Below are positions 52,965 to 61,416 of a stretch of DNA of 64,000 bases, one piece after another. The stretch covers positions 3,472,001 through 3,536,000 of the forward strand of contig CAKKNE010000001.1 in the NCBI GenBank assembly GCA_918797485.1, written 5' to 3'. The notes under the pieces were generated by a model. The model had not been told where the DNA came from and made no database searches. It was given only the letters and a program-made list of their open reading frames with translations. The translations under genes were made by a program, and so were the position numbers. Origin of the DNA: Pelagomonas calceolata (taxonomy: Eukaryota; Sar; Pelagophyceae; Pelagomonadales; Pelagomonadaceae). How positions within the stretch are numbered: position 1 is the stretch's first letter; each line of letters starts with the position of its first letter.

Positions 52965-53900
52965 TTACTTGAGCCGCTCGTAGTCCACGCGGTAGGTCCT
53001 CACATCTACTGCCCTACCATCTGCAGCTTGAGCCTTCATGGCGGCGATGCCCTCCGTGCCGACCAGCCACGTCGACGTGCGTTGCGTGGAGGTGATGCGT
53101 CCGTCCTTCGTCCTTGTAAAAAGATTGATGGTCTCGATGTCCTTGACCGACGGCGGCTGCACGAGGTCCTTGCCGGGGAGCGAAATGGACTGCCGCGAGA
53201 GCTCGCCGGCGTCGAAGACCAGGAGGCCAGACGAGTCGCGGAGCTCGCCCGCCGACGGCTCGAAGCGGCGCGCCAGCGCCCTCAATTCCGCGCGGTAGGT
53301 GACCTCCGAACCCTCGGGCCGGAGCTTGAAGATGAGCCCGTTCGGGTCGAAGGCGTCGGAGCTCGGCAGCTGCTGTAACACATCGCGTCCGCCCATCGTT
53401 GCGGCTGCGATGCTCCCAATGTTATAAGGGCGATCGGCGATGAGGCGTCCACGGCCGTCGCGAATCCACCGCGCCTCGTAGACGACAGGCGCCGCCTCAA
53501 GCTCCGCGCGCGCCGCGGCGAGCGACGCGTTGCCGCCGAAGAGGGGAGCTCCACACGGTGCCGACACCTCGACCGCCTTCGACGTCACGCGCCAGGTCCC
53601 TTCAAAGAAGTCGGGATAGTAGACGTCGGGCGCGTCGAGTCCGTAGCTCCCCTGCGCCAGCGTCTTCTGGCCCACGCGCCGTCGCAGCGTCGTCAGCGCG
53701 CCGGCGTTGTCCGAGGGCAGCGCCGCGGTCGCGAGAGGCCACGCGGCCGCCCCGCCGACGCCGTAGCGGAGCGCTTGGCGCCGCGTCTGCTGAGTTGGTG
53801 ACGCTGCGGCTTGGCATCGCGTCCGCTGTTGAGTCGGCGGCGCCGCGGCGGCCGCGGAACCGATCAAGAAGAACAGCACCGCGTCGCATCGATGGAGCAT
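52965..53900 (-). CDS. plastid thylakoid-lumen-type protein (DUF6816-like)
   Basis: 311 aa. A bipartite-looking N-terminus: hydrophobic MLHRCDAVLFFLIGSAAAAA (plastid signal), then TRRQALRYGVGGAAAWPLATAA, which has a twin-arginine pair before a hydrophobic stretch, as in Tat-dependent lumenal transfer. The mature part has the DUF6816 mark DVYYPDFFEGTWRVTSKAVE, then VSAPCGAPLFGG. Its role is unknown; relatives occur in cyanobacteria and plants (by recollection). The C-terminus is beta-rich. The upstream region holds the near-palindrome and a tandem duplication. Confidence 0.65.
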   Translation of the reverse strand: MLHRCDAVLFFLIGSAAAAAPPTQQRTRCQAAASPTQQTRRQALRYGVGGAAAWPLATAALPSDNAGALTTLRRRVGQKTLAQGSYGLDAPDVYYPDFFEGTWRVTSKAVEVSAPCGAPLFGGNASLAAARAELEAAPVVYEARWIRDGRGRLIADRPYNIGSIAAATMGGRDVLQQLPSSDAFDPNGLIFKLRPEGSEVTYRAELRALARRFEPSAGELRDSSGLLVFDAGELSRQSISLPGKDLVQPPSVKDIETINLFTRTKDGRITSTQRTSTWLVGTEGIAAMKAQAADGRAVDVRTYRVDYERLK

Positions 53901-54133
53901 CTTTAGACCACTTCAAAAGGTCTGCAAATCCGAGCTCTTGACCTCTCTCGACGCGCGCGCGGCTGGCTGACGTTGTTGCAGTGGTTGGAGCTGGCTGGTG
54001 AGTACTGCCCGTACGCGTCGCGGAATGCACTGAGGCGTCGTGCAAGTGGACAGAGGCTATCAGGAGCTCTCTTGAAGGCAGCGCTGCTGCACCTCGCGCT
54101 CCTACTGGCTAGCTCGCCGCGGGTGCCTGGCTT

Positions 54134-54156
54134 GCTAGTGCCCTACTGACGCTAGC
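54134..54156 (-). promoter_or_regulatory. recurrent upstream near-palindrome, copy 12
   Basis: Plus strand GCTAGTGCCC then TACTGACGCTAGC; 233 bp before the lumenal protein ATG, 121 bp before the divergent SOUL ATG. Confidence 0.5.
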
Positions 54157-54171
54157 TCTCTGCAAAACTGA

Positions 54172-54248
54172 GCGTTTCGCGCCACCAGCGCGACTGGTCG
54201 AGCAGCCAAAACGCGTTTCGCACGCTACCAGCGCGACCGGTCGAGCAG
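54172..54248 (+). repeat. tandem duplication of about 35 bp before the SOUL gene
   Basis: GCGTTTCGC...CCAGCGCGACTGGTCGAGCAG at 54172-54205 and a similar unit at 54213-54248, differing by a 2-base insertion and a few changes. It could carry a duplicated transcription factor site. Confidence 0.7.
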
Positions 54249-54277
54249 GCGTCGAGCCGTCGAGCAGCGTACGCACG

Positions 54278-55349
54278 ATGTTGCTAATCACAGCACTACT
54301 GGTTACGAATGCCGCAGCCCTCGCGCCCCCGCTGCGCACTTTGCTCTCCCGCTCCGCGAAACCAAAAGCGCGGGAAGAGGCCATCACTCTGATCACCGAA
54401 ATGGAGAGAGAAGAGAGGGACAAATTCCTCGATTACGTGAACACTGTCCGAGACACACCTTCCAAGCTCGCGCGGCGGCCCCTGATGCGCTACGCGCCGA
54501 TTTCTTGGTCGGCGCGAGACCTCGCCGCGCTGGACCGCGTCTTGGATATCGGCGGCGTGCCCGAGGACGACGCTTCCAAGCGGCGCGTCGTGCTCTCGAC
54601 GCTGAGGCAGCTCGCGAACACTCGCGGCGTCTTGAAGCTTGAACGGGAAGCGCGGCGGCGGGCGAGGCTTTCTGCCTCCTTCGACGAGATGCTCGAGCGG
54701 ACGCCCAAGATTGGGACTCCCGCATTCGAGATCGTCGAGGAGCAGGGCGCGTTCCAGGTGCGGCGCTACGCTGATTTCGCGGTGGTCCGCACGGCGCGCC
54801 AGCGGGCCGTCTCCGACGACGGCGTCAAGCTGGGAGAACCCAAGATGTCAGGTGCCGGGGCCTTCCAAGCGTTGGCAGGCTATATCTTTGGGAAGAACAA
54901 GCGCGACGAGAAGATGGCAATGACGACGCCGGTCTTTACACGCGCCGGCCAGCTCCTGTGTAGAAATCAACCTTCGCCACGCCATCGACGCGATGTCTCG
55001 ATTCCACACAGGTCAGATGGAGTTCGTACTACCGGAGGCCTACTGGAAAGATCTTGGGAAGGCACCGGCGCCCGTGTCGAACGTGGAGCTCACCTACGGC
55101 GAGGGCGGGCTTGTGGCCGCCGCGTACTATGGAGGCTACGCTACGAAGGACGAAGTCGAGCGGAGATCGGCCGAGCTCGTCGAGGCGATCAACGCGAGCG
55201 AGGACTACGACGTGGCCGGCGAGACATATTCCGCCGCGTACAACGACCCCTTCACACCGCCATGGCGACGGCGCAACGAGGTGCTCGTGGCCGTGCAGCA
55301 AAAGGCAGGGGCTCCGCCCACTCGTCCTAGCACCGTAACAAGCAATTGA
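54278..55349 (+). CDS. SOUL heme-binding family protein, two exons
   Basis: Exons 54278-54959 and 55012-55349 give 339 aa. The leader MLLITALLVTNAAALAPP is hydrophobic and ends LAPP, so plastid import is likely. The first third is a charged helical segment (about 30-140) not usual for SOUL. The SOUL core is TPAFEIVEEQGAFQVRRYAD (E-Y-x-V-R-Y), GYIFGKNKRDEKMAMTTPVF, then QMEFVLPEAYWKDLGKAP across the splice. SOUL proteins bind tetrapyrroles. The last 15 residues (KAGAPPTRPSTVTSN) are encoded by repeat copy D, so the tail is element-derived. Confidence 0.82.
54960..55011 (+). repeat. introner-like intron of the SOUL gene
   Basis: 52 nt, GT-AG. Ends CTGTGTAGAAATC (its first four bases exonic) and GATTCCACACAG are inverted repeats. 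Core CGATGGCGT in antisense (plus: ACGCCATCG at 54979-54987). Confidence 0.75.
55308..55338 (-). repeat. dispersed transposon-like repeat, copy D (partial)
   Basis: Reverse strand reads TTACGGTGCTAGG then ACGAGTGGGCGGAGCCCCTG, matching copies A-C over about 31 bp; the other end is missing. It lies in the last codons of the SOUL gene and supplies stop codons on both strands. Confidence 0.6.
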
Positions 55350-55872
55350 TCAAAAAGCACTGGTAGTTCCTGGCTGAGAGGGTAAAATTTTTAGAAGAAG
55401 AAACAAAGAGGAAAAGGGCGTGGAAGAGGAAGAGGCGTCGCCTAATAAGCGAACGCGCAGGGCGGGGCGGGGGAAAGGTCGCGTGTTCGGTGCGTGGGTA
55501 GTGTCGCACCCCGTGTACGCGCCAGAGCCAGCGGCCGCCGGAGAGCGCCAGCGAGCCCTTGACGATCAATGCGCCGACGTTCCAGTTCCGGTCGACCTCG
55601 ACGGCGCCCTCGATGATGCAGAGCGTGTTCGCGCCGCAGGTCGCCGCGAGCTCCGACGATAGCTTGTTGCCGGCGACCGTGACTTGGGCGAGAGTGGATT
55701 TGCCCTTGTTCCGGCACTGATCGAGAGCGGCCGGTAGCGGCGCGGTGTAGAGGTCGTTGTGCAGTTCTGCAAAGCGCGCGTTCCAGGCGCTATTGTCACT
55801 CTGGCTGAAGCCCTCGACACTAAGTTGCGTCGCGAGCGCGAGCGCGAGAAGCGTTAGGGCGCGAGGCGCCAT
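55327..55872 (-). CDS. secreted protein of unknown function, probably truncated
   Basis: 181 aa from ATG 55872 (leader MAPRALTLLALALATQLSVEG). Mature part to about residue 118: LAATCGANTLCIIEGAVEVD, then RNWNVGALIVKGSLALS, a rung-like pattern of beta-helix surface proteins (weak, by eye). After GSLALSGGRW the sequence becomes Arg/Pro-rich and ends in a hydrophobic run, unlike coding; the stop is supplied by repeat copy D. Either an unseen intron follows or the gene is a 5' fragment abutting the SOUL gene end. The start could also be 7 codons upstream (55893). Confidence 0.4.
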   Translation of the reverse strand: MAPRALTLLALALATQLSVEGFSQSDNSAWNARFAELHNDLYTAPLPAALDQCRNKGKSTLAQVTVAGNKLSSELAATCGANTLCIIEGAVEVDRNWNVGALIVKGSLALSGGRWLWRVHGVRHYPRTEHATFPPPRPARSLIRRRLFLFHALFLFVSSSKNFTLSARNYQCFLINCLLRC

Positions 55873-56127
55873 GGTTTTGGTTGTGGTCGTCACGCGTATC
55901 GTTTACAGAAGCGTACGACGTACGTACGCGCTGAAAAAAGGCTCAAGCCCGGTTAGCCTGCCTGTAAAAACCCGGGAATCTAGCTGTCCGGCGGCAAATT
56001 TCCCGCGCGACAATCAATTGCCCGTCCTTCCGACGCCTTCCGTAAGGCTGGGACAGCTCCAAGCGCAGTGGTCGGCATTCGTGCTCGTCCGCGTCACACG
56101 ACATTCTACTTACTCGAAACAAACCCA

Positions 56128-57669
56128 TCAAGCCTCAGGAATCCAACACGAGTGGAACCCGTACGGGACCCCGCCCGCGGACAGCGTCGCGCGCGCGAGC
56201 TCCTCCAGCGCCGGCGACGCGACGACTAGGTGCGCGTCGCCCGCGGCGTCGTGGACCACGACCATGACCACGTAGTCGTCAGGCACGCCCGGCCGCGGCA
56301 CGACGAGCGCCTCGCCGACGACGACGGCGCCGAAGCCGTTCGCGATGGTCTCTTGTGTCTCGCAATCTGTGCGCGTCAAGAGGTTCCCGACGTTGCCCGG
56401 CCGTTTTAAACCCACCGCGTAGACGAAGCGGTGGCGCCGCCCCGCCAGCCGCGGGTCGACCACGGGAAACTCGCAGAACTCGCCCGCCGCCGGGCCGTCG
56501 AGCCGGGTCGCGCGCACGTCCGCGTCGCTCCCCAGCTCAATCGACAAACGCGTCAGCCGCGACGGCGTCGCCCCGTTCGTCGACGGCGCCGCGCGCATGC
56601 GATCCAGCGCGAGGCCGTTGAGCATCGACGCGTCGTCGTAATAGCCGACGTCGACGTGCAACGTCGTGCCTTCTACAAACGCGTTCGCCGCGTGGAAGAA
56701 AAAACAAGGTTCGCGCAATGTACGCTTTGTAACCTCCTCGCCCTTTTCAATGTCTACAACTCGAAGAGTCGTCGGCGCATTATCGCGCCAGTCGAAGGCG
56801 ATGTGGGCCGCGTCCGCCACTCCCACCAAAGCCGCCACATTATACACGCACGGGGTCTCGATAACAATCGCGTACCGGCCCCCCACCGCAAAGGAGTGGT
56901 GCCAACTGACATCGGGAAAGTTTTGGGAGGGCGCGAGGTCGCAGATGCGTCGAGGGTGCTGGAAGTTGCCATCTGATTTGTAGACCGTGTATTTCGGCAC
57001 GGGAAATAGGGCCGTGGCCACATTCACAAAACCGTCTCCATAAGGGATAGGGTGCGCGGTGTGCAGCAGCCCGGGCAGGTCGCTCCCTTTATACGAGTGC
57101 GCGCCTAGCGTCTCCAGGGTTTTAGGATCGATGGCGTACGAAGCCCGCGTCGGCTCCGAGAGGCAGACGGCGCGTCCATCGGCAGTCGGCACGACCGACA
57201 CGCACGCGTTGTCCGTGGTGCCTCCGGCCAAAACGCCGCGCATCAACGAGACGGCCCTCCCAGCAAGCCCCACGCCGGCGGCCGTCCCGAACTCGTTGTA
57301 GAGCAGTCCTCCATTGGTAGAAGCGTACTCGTAGGCTTGCGACCGGAGATAGCGGCTCGTCCACTTCACAGAATTCGTGGCGCCGTCCACTTCGAAGCGC
57401 GACAACAGCGCCATCCCATCAAAAAGGTGGCTGCAGTTCTGCCTCGCAGTCGTGAAGCGGCCGGGACCGTTGCGGACGACGGCGCCCGCGAGCCATTTTG
57501 GCAACGTGCCCGTCGTCCGCAGTTTACAGGCATCCGTGCAGCGCGCCGCCGGAAAGTCGTCCAGACTCGTGCCGACGCGGGGCGGCTGGGCGCGGCGACA
57601 GCGTGGAGGCTGGTGCCACAGCAGTGCGCTGCAGGCTTGCAGCAGCAGCAGCACTCGAGCGAAACGCAT
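56128..57669 (-). CDS. carotenoid cleavage dioxygenase / RPE65-family oxygenase
   Basis: 513 aa with a signal-like leader (MRFARVLLLLQACSALLW). The four iron-binding histidines fall in the usual places: HTAHP (203/206), SWHHSF (257/258), FFFHAANAF (326) and GFHSCW (506). Also RNGPGRF and HLFDGMALLSRF near the N-terminus, as in BCO/CCD enzymes. Family reaction: oxidative cleavage of a carotenoid or apocarotenoid double bond. Substrate and cleavage site are not predictable. The gene is complete and intron-free here. Upstream (57670-57974) is divergent from the phosphatase gene. Confidence 0.88.
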   Translation of the reverse strand: MRFARVLLLLQACSALLWHQPPRCRRAQPPRVGTSLDDFPAARCTDACKLRTTGTLPKWLAGAVVRNGPGRFTTARQNCSHLFDGMALLSRFEVDGATNSVKWTSRYLRSQAYEYASTNGGLLYNEFGTAAGVGLAGRAVSLMRGVLAGGTTDNACVSVVPTADGRAVCLSEPTRASYAIDPKTLETLGAHSYKGSDLPGLLHTAHPIPYGDGFVNVATALFPVPKYTVYKSDGNFQHPRRICDLAPSQNFPDVSWHHSFAVGGRYAIVIETPCVYNVAALVGVADAAHIAFDWRDNAPTTLRVVDIEKGEEVTKRTLREPCFFFHAANAFVEGTTLHVDVGYYDDASMLNGLALDRMRAAPSTNGATPSRLTRLSIELGSDADVRATRLDGPAAGEFCEFPVVDPRLAGRRHRFVYAVGLKRPGNVGNLLTRTDCETQETIANGFGAVVVGEALVVPRPGVPDDYVVMVVVHDAAGDAHLVVASPALEELARATLSAGGVPYGFHSCWIPEA

Positions 57670-57974
57670 TGTTAGACTGACAAACGAGCGCTCACGCGCT
57701 GACGACGGCTACGCGCCTCAGCAAGCCACAACTTGCTGAGAGCTTTTTGCACTGCCTGCTCAGCCTTCTCTGTCTTGCCGCGCGGCTAGGCCTCCGCGGG
57801 TATCACGCGTCACAGACGCGAGCGCACAGGCGAGCATTCATCGCAGCAGAGCGCTCCGCACGGTTCCCGCTCGACGCGGCGTACCTCTGCACTGCTGAGT
57901 GTAGCTTAGACAGGGCGCGCGAGTGCTGCGCGTCGTGCACCCTGGCGCCTGTGCTGCTCTTGGCGGCTCCAACA
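57670..57974. other. 305-bp divergent intergenic region
   Basis: Between the oxygenase gene and the nucleotide phosphatase gene. No upstream near-palindrome recognised; the frame of the downstream gene is open to 57747 but without conserved sequence. Confidence 0.4.
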
Positions 57975-59158
57975 ATGGTCGTAGTCTCGCCGTCGACTCT
58001 TGGTCTCGGTGCTGCTGCCGTCACGGCATGGGCGTTGCAACGCCGCCGCCTCGGCACGGACAAACGGATGGTCGTCGTCGACGCCGGCTCCGGCAGCACG
58101 CGCTGCGTCTGCTTAGGGACGCGGCGATGCGACGGCGCCGTCCGTGTCGTCGGTGGGCCCGAACGCGTGCCACGGCGACTCGGCGACGCCCTGCTCGCGG
58201 ACGAGGTCGACGCCTGGGCAAGGGATGTCGCCCGCGCCGTCGATGCGATCGCGCCCCGAAGCACGACGCCCGTCCGTGGGGCCGCCACGGCCGGCGCGCG
58301 CGAGGCGCTGCGCAAGCGCGGCGAGAAAGACCTCGGCAAAGCCGGCCGCGCCGTCGAGGCGGCGCTCGCGGCGAGTACCGCGGGCCGCCCGACGGCCTTC
58401 GCCGTGCTGAGCGGCGCCGAGGAGGCGCGGCTCGAGTTTAGGGCCGTCAACGCGGCGCTGCCGGGCGTCGGAGTGTTAGCTGGAGGCGGCAAGAGCCTGC
58501 AGGTCGCGTCGAGTCTCGAAGACGCGGCGTCGCTGGATCTGGACTCGTTCGCCGGCCACGAGCGCGTCAAGAAGCACGTACCGCGGCGGCGTCCTGGGTT
58601 TGTGTCTTCGACCGATTGGCGCAACGGTAGCGCGTCAGATTCCAGTCCTGAAGGTTACGCGTTCGAATCGCGTATCGGTCACTGGACGGAGCCCTGTGCG
58701 CCGATCCGACGGTCACCACACAGGGCGCGAAGGCCGGCGCGATGATGCACGAGTGGGCGAGCCGGAAGGACGTCGCGAACGCGCTGCAAGGAAGCGTGCG
58801 AACGTATCAAGGGCGCTTCGCGCTCGTGGAGCTCGCGGCCGGCGCGCTGCACCTCGCGGGCGGGCCGATGAACGATGACGTGTCCGCGGCGGCCTTCGCC
58901 GCGCTCCTGAAGAAGCGGCGTGCCGACCTCGAGGCGCAGCTGAACCCCACCGAAAACTCGGCCGACCGGCCGCTTGTGAACGACGAGGCGAGCGCGGCGG
59001 CGGTGCGGGAGCTGATCTACGCGGTCCAGCTCGGCTGCGTGCTGGATTTGGTCTTCAAGGACGACGCGACGTTCCGCGCGCTGCCGCCGAAGGCCGTGGG
59101 CCGCGAGCCGGCGGTGAACTGGGCGCTCGGGCTTTATTTGGATCGGCGAGATAATTAA
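57975..59158 (+). CDS. GDA1/CD39- or Ppx-like nucleotide phosphatase with a tRNA-bearing intron
   Basis: Exons 57975-58601 and 58724-59158 give 353 aa. After a short hydrophobic N-terminus (VVSPSTLGLGAAAVTAWAL) come phosphate-binding loop VVVDAGSGSTRC, ATAGAREALRKRGEK, SGAEEARLEF (acid) and VGVLAGGGKSLQVAS (second loop), the order of the actin-like apyrase/exopolyphosphatase fold. Splicing phase 0 gives RRRPGF-GAKAGAMMHEW. Exon 2 (KDVANALQGSVRTYQG...LDRRDN) is helical and not recognised. The intron contains a tRNA gene. An N-terminal anchor suggests an endomembrane apyrase (inference). Confidence 0.65.
58602..58723 (+). other. intron holding the tRNA-Trp gene
   Basis: 122 nt, GT-AG, phase 0. 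The acceptor end GGTCACCACACAG resembles that of the SOUL intron (GATTCCACACAG). Unlike the other six introns it lacks the CGATGGCGT core. Confidence 0.65.
58610..58681 (+). tRNA. tRNA-Trp (anticodon CCA)
   Basis: Cloverleaf: 7-bp acceptor (GACCGAT/ATCGGTC, perfect), D arm GCGC-AACGGTA-GCGC, anticodon arm TCAGA-TTCCAGT-CCTGA with an A:C mismatch closing the loop, T arm ACGCG-TTCGAAT-CGCGT (perfect), variable AGGTT, discriminator A at 58681. No intron of its own. It starts 8 nt after the host donor site, same strand, and no T-run terminator follows before the acceptor. Confidence 0.9.
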
Positions 59159-59223
59159 TAGTGTTCATAGAGAGGTGTGCTCGTTTTTTTTGCGTTTTTC
59201 CGTGCGGCGACCGATCCATCTTT

Positions 59224-59246
59224 GCTAGCGGTTGTAAGACACTAGC
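59224..59246 (+). promoter_or_regulatory. recurrent upstream near-palindrome, copy 13
   Basis: GCTAGCGGT then TGTAAGACACTAGC, 162 bp before ATG 59409; upstream gene is also plus, so orientation is informative. Confidence 0.65.
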
Positions 59247-59408
59247 AAGCTCTCCAGACTCCGGTCCGCTGCGCTGTGCTACTGTGCTTATCTACGGTCC
59301 GGGCTGCAGCATTGACGGCGGGCCCTGGCACCCCAGACGCCCCAGCGGCCTCGAGCTCGACAGCTTCAGCGCTGCAACGTCTCTGGGCAGCACAGCGGCC
59401 ACAGGAAG

Positions 59409-60971
59409 ATGCGGGCAGCCCTCCTCTGCGCGGCCTGGGCAGCGGTCGACGGACAGACTCCGGGAGAGTATTTCTACAAGCTCCGGGACAAGGACATCGA
59501 GGCCACGCCGCCCGAGGACCCGCGGCTGGGCGGCTTCGGCGCGCCCGGCGACGTGGGCCAGGAGGCCATGAACGCCCTGAACTGGGGCGAGCACGATATT
59601 GAAGCGGTAAGATTAACGTCGCGGCGGCTGGGCCACGGCTTCGACGCCTCTCCCGATAGACCGAGGCCCCGCGCGCGGGCGTTTCACGCTACTGGAATAA
59701 TTGAGGACAAGTTCTTCGTGTTTGGTGGTGTCGGAAAAGATGTGACGGACGGCGGCCCGCTACTTTTAAATGATCTGCACTTTTACGACCAACAAAGGGG
59801 CGGCTGGAGCGGCGAATTGAAGAGGACGAGCTGCTGTCGTGATGGCGCGCCCTTCGACGCCCTTGGTATAAGACCATCACCTAGGGCGCACGTCGGGAGC
59901 GCAGTCGTCGGTACACAACTGTGGATCTACGGTGGTATTGGCGACGCGTCAGGTGTGGAGAACGACGTCCTGGGCACGGCGCGGCACGCTCTCGCCAACA
60001 GCAACAGAACGCTCGGCGACCTCCACTTTTATGACGACGAGAGCGCCACGTGGTCGGGCCACGTCGCGGCCGCGGGCGCGAAGCCGGCGCCGCGCTTCGG
60101 CGCCGCCATGGCCGCGTACGGCGACTTGCTGGTGCTGTTTGGCGGCTTCGACGGCGACGGCGCGGCGCGCAACGACCTCCACCTCTTCAACACGACGTCA
60201 CGCGCGTGGCGCGCCGCGCCTCCTCCATTGTACGGCCGCTTGCCCGCGCCGCGCGGCCACGCGCCCTTCGCGGCGTCCTACGCACAAAGTACGCGCCCGG
60301 CGTACGGCGGTTTTGTGGATGACGTGCTCTACGTCTTCGGCGGATCCTCAAGAGCCGTCGACGCCGGCGTGTCTCATCGACAAGCGGCGATGGCGCTTTC
60401 AGAAGATACCTGGATGGTCAACGTCGCACAATTGGCGTCCACGGTGCCTTCGTTAAACTGGACGCGCCTGGCGGAAAAAGGAGCAAAGCTGGCGATGGGC
60501 GAGGACCGCGAGGGCGCCGCGCGCTGCGCGCACGAGCTGCACTCGCCCCGGGAAGGAGTGGTGTACATAATAGCGGGCCTCGACGCCGACGGAAAAGCTG
60601 TGGACCAGCACGCTGCTTTAAAAGTGGGGGAGGGCATTTGGGAGGACGTCACCTACCAGACGCGGCCGGCGCGGCACGCGCGGTACGGCGCTTCATCATC
60701 AGCGACGGGCAACGACGACCGCTTCGTATCAAACCATGCCGCGCGGTTGGCGGAGACGGGCCGCGACGACCGCCTCTTCCGCTTCGGGGGCTACGACCAG
60801 CGTCACGAGGTGACGGACTACTTCGAGGTCTTCGTGCCCGACATCCACCGCAAAATTCCGGACGTGTACCCGAATTCAGATAGGACCGTCGCCGAGGACC
60901 TCGACACGGGGCTCGCCGCGTACCACGCGCTGACCGTGTCCTACCCGCATTCGCCGTACGGGTTAGGATAA
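59409..60971 (+). CDS. kelch-repeat protein with secretory leader
   Basis: 520 aa. MRAALLCAAWAAVDG is a short signal-like start. At least five kelch blades are visible with the GG and W marks: DKFFVFGGVGKDVTDGGPLL, WIYGGIGDASGVENDVLG, DLLVLFGGFDGDGAARNDLH, DVLYVFGGSSRAVDAG, DRLFRFGGYDQRHEVTDYF. Kelch propellers bind proteins or, in galactose oxidase relatives, support catalysis; no copper ligands are evident. Possibly extracellular. The last 60 residues carry no recognised motif. Confidence 0.7.
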   Translation: MRAALLCAAWAAVDGQTPGEYFYKLRDKDIEATPPEDPRLGGFGAPGDVGQEAMNALNWGEHDIEAVRLTSRRLGHGFDASPDRPRPRARAFHATGIIEDKFFVFGGVGKDVTDGGPLLLNDLHFYDQQRGGWSGELKRTSCCRDGAPFDALGIRPSPRAHVGSAVVGTQLWIYGGIGDASGVENDVLGTARHALANSNRTLGDLHFYDDESATWSGHVAAAGAKPAPRFGAAMAAYGDLLVLFGGFDGDGAARNDLHLFNTTSRAWRAAPPPLYGRLPAPRGHAPFAASYAQSTRPAYGGFVDDVLYVFGGSSRAVDAGVSHRQAAMALSEDTWMVNVAQLASTVPSLNWTRLAEKGAKLAMGEDREGAARCAHELHSPREGVVYIIAGLDADGKAVDQHAALKVGEGIWEDVTYQTRPARHARYGASSSATGNDDRFVSNHAARLAETGRDDRLFRFGGYDQRHEVTDYFEVFVPDIHRKIPDVYPNSDRTVAEDLDTGLAAYHALTVSYPHSPYGLG

Positions 60972-61416
60972 GGAGGAGTGACCCTACTAGTAGCCTGCTC
61001 AAGATTGCTCAAGGCGCTTGCGTAGTGCTTGCGTATCCGCGCCCAAGTCCCGAGAGCGAAGAGCATGCTGGTAGACGTTTGGTGAATTCAGATGAGGTCT
61101 AAGTACGGCTCGTGGCCGATGTTGGCGTCTTGAGATCTGCGAGAGCTAGCGGGCCTGTAAAGACACTAGCAATCCAAGCCCGAAGCTTTCACGAGAGGAC
61201 ACCGCAGCATGGTGGCGCGGCGGCAGCCCGGCCAACCAAACTAAGCTTAGCCCGGCCAACCAACACAGCAAGCGGCAGCCGGAGGCTTAAGCCACGGAGT
61301 CGTGCACTCCCAAGCTGTAGCAGCCCTGGGAGCATCTCCTGGGATCCCGCGGCGCCCGGCACCGCGAACGAAACGTCTTAGAGCAGAGGGAGCAGCCCTA
61401 GAAGCCAACAGTCAAA
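60972..61416. other. 445-bp tandem intergenic region
   Basis: Between the kelch gene and the kinase gene. Holds the upstream motif at 61145-61170 and a duplicated CCCGGCCAACCAA near 61229-61262. Small open frames only. Confidence 0.45.
61145..61170 (+). promoter_or_regulatory. recurrent upstream near-palindrome, copy 14
   Basis: GCTAGCGGGCC then TGTAAAGACACTAGC, 246 bp before ATG 61417; tandem context, orientation toward the kinase gene. Confidence 0.6.

Larger units (their letters stand above)
53901..54277. other. 377-bp divergent intergenic region
   Basis: Contains the upstream motif (54134-54156) and a tandem duplication (54172-54248) close to the SOUL gene start. No gene. Confidence 0.5.

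Noticed and set aside
61112-61381. small frame between kelch and kinase genes
   Set aside because: Spans the upstream motif and a duplicated spacer; no protein signal.
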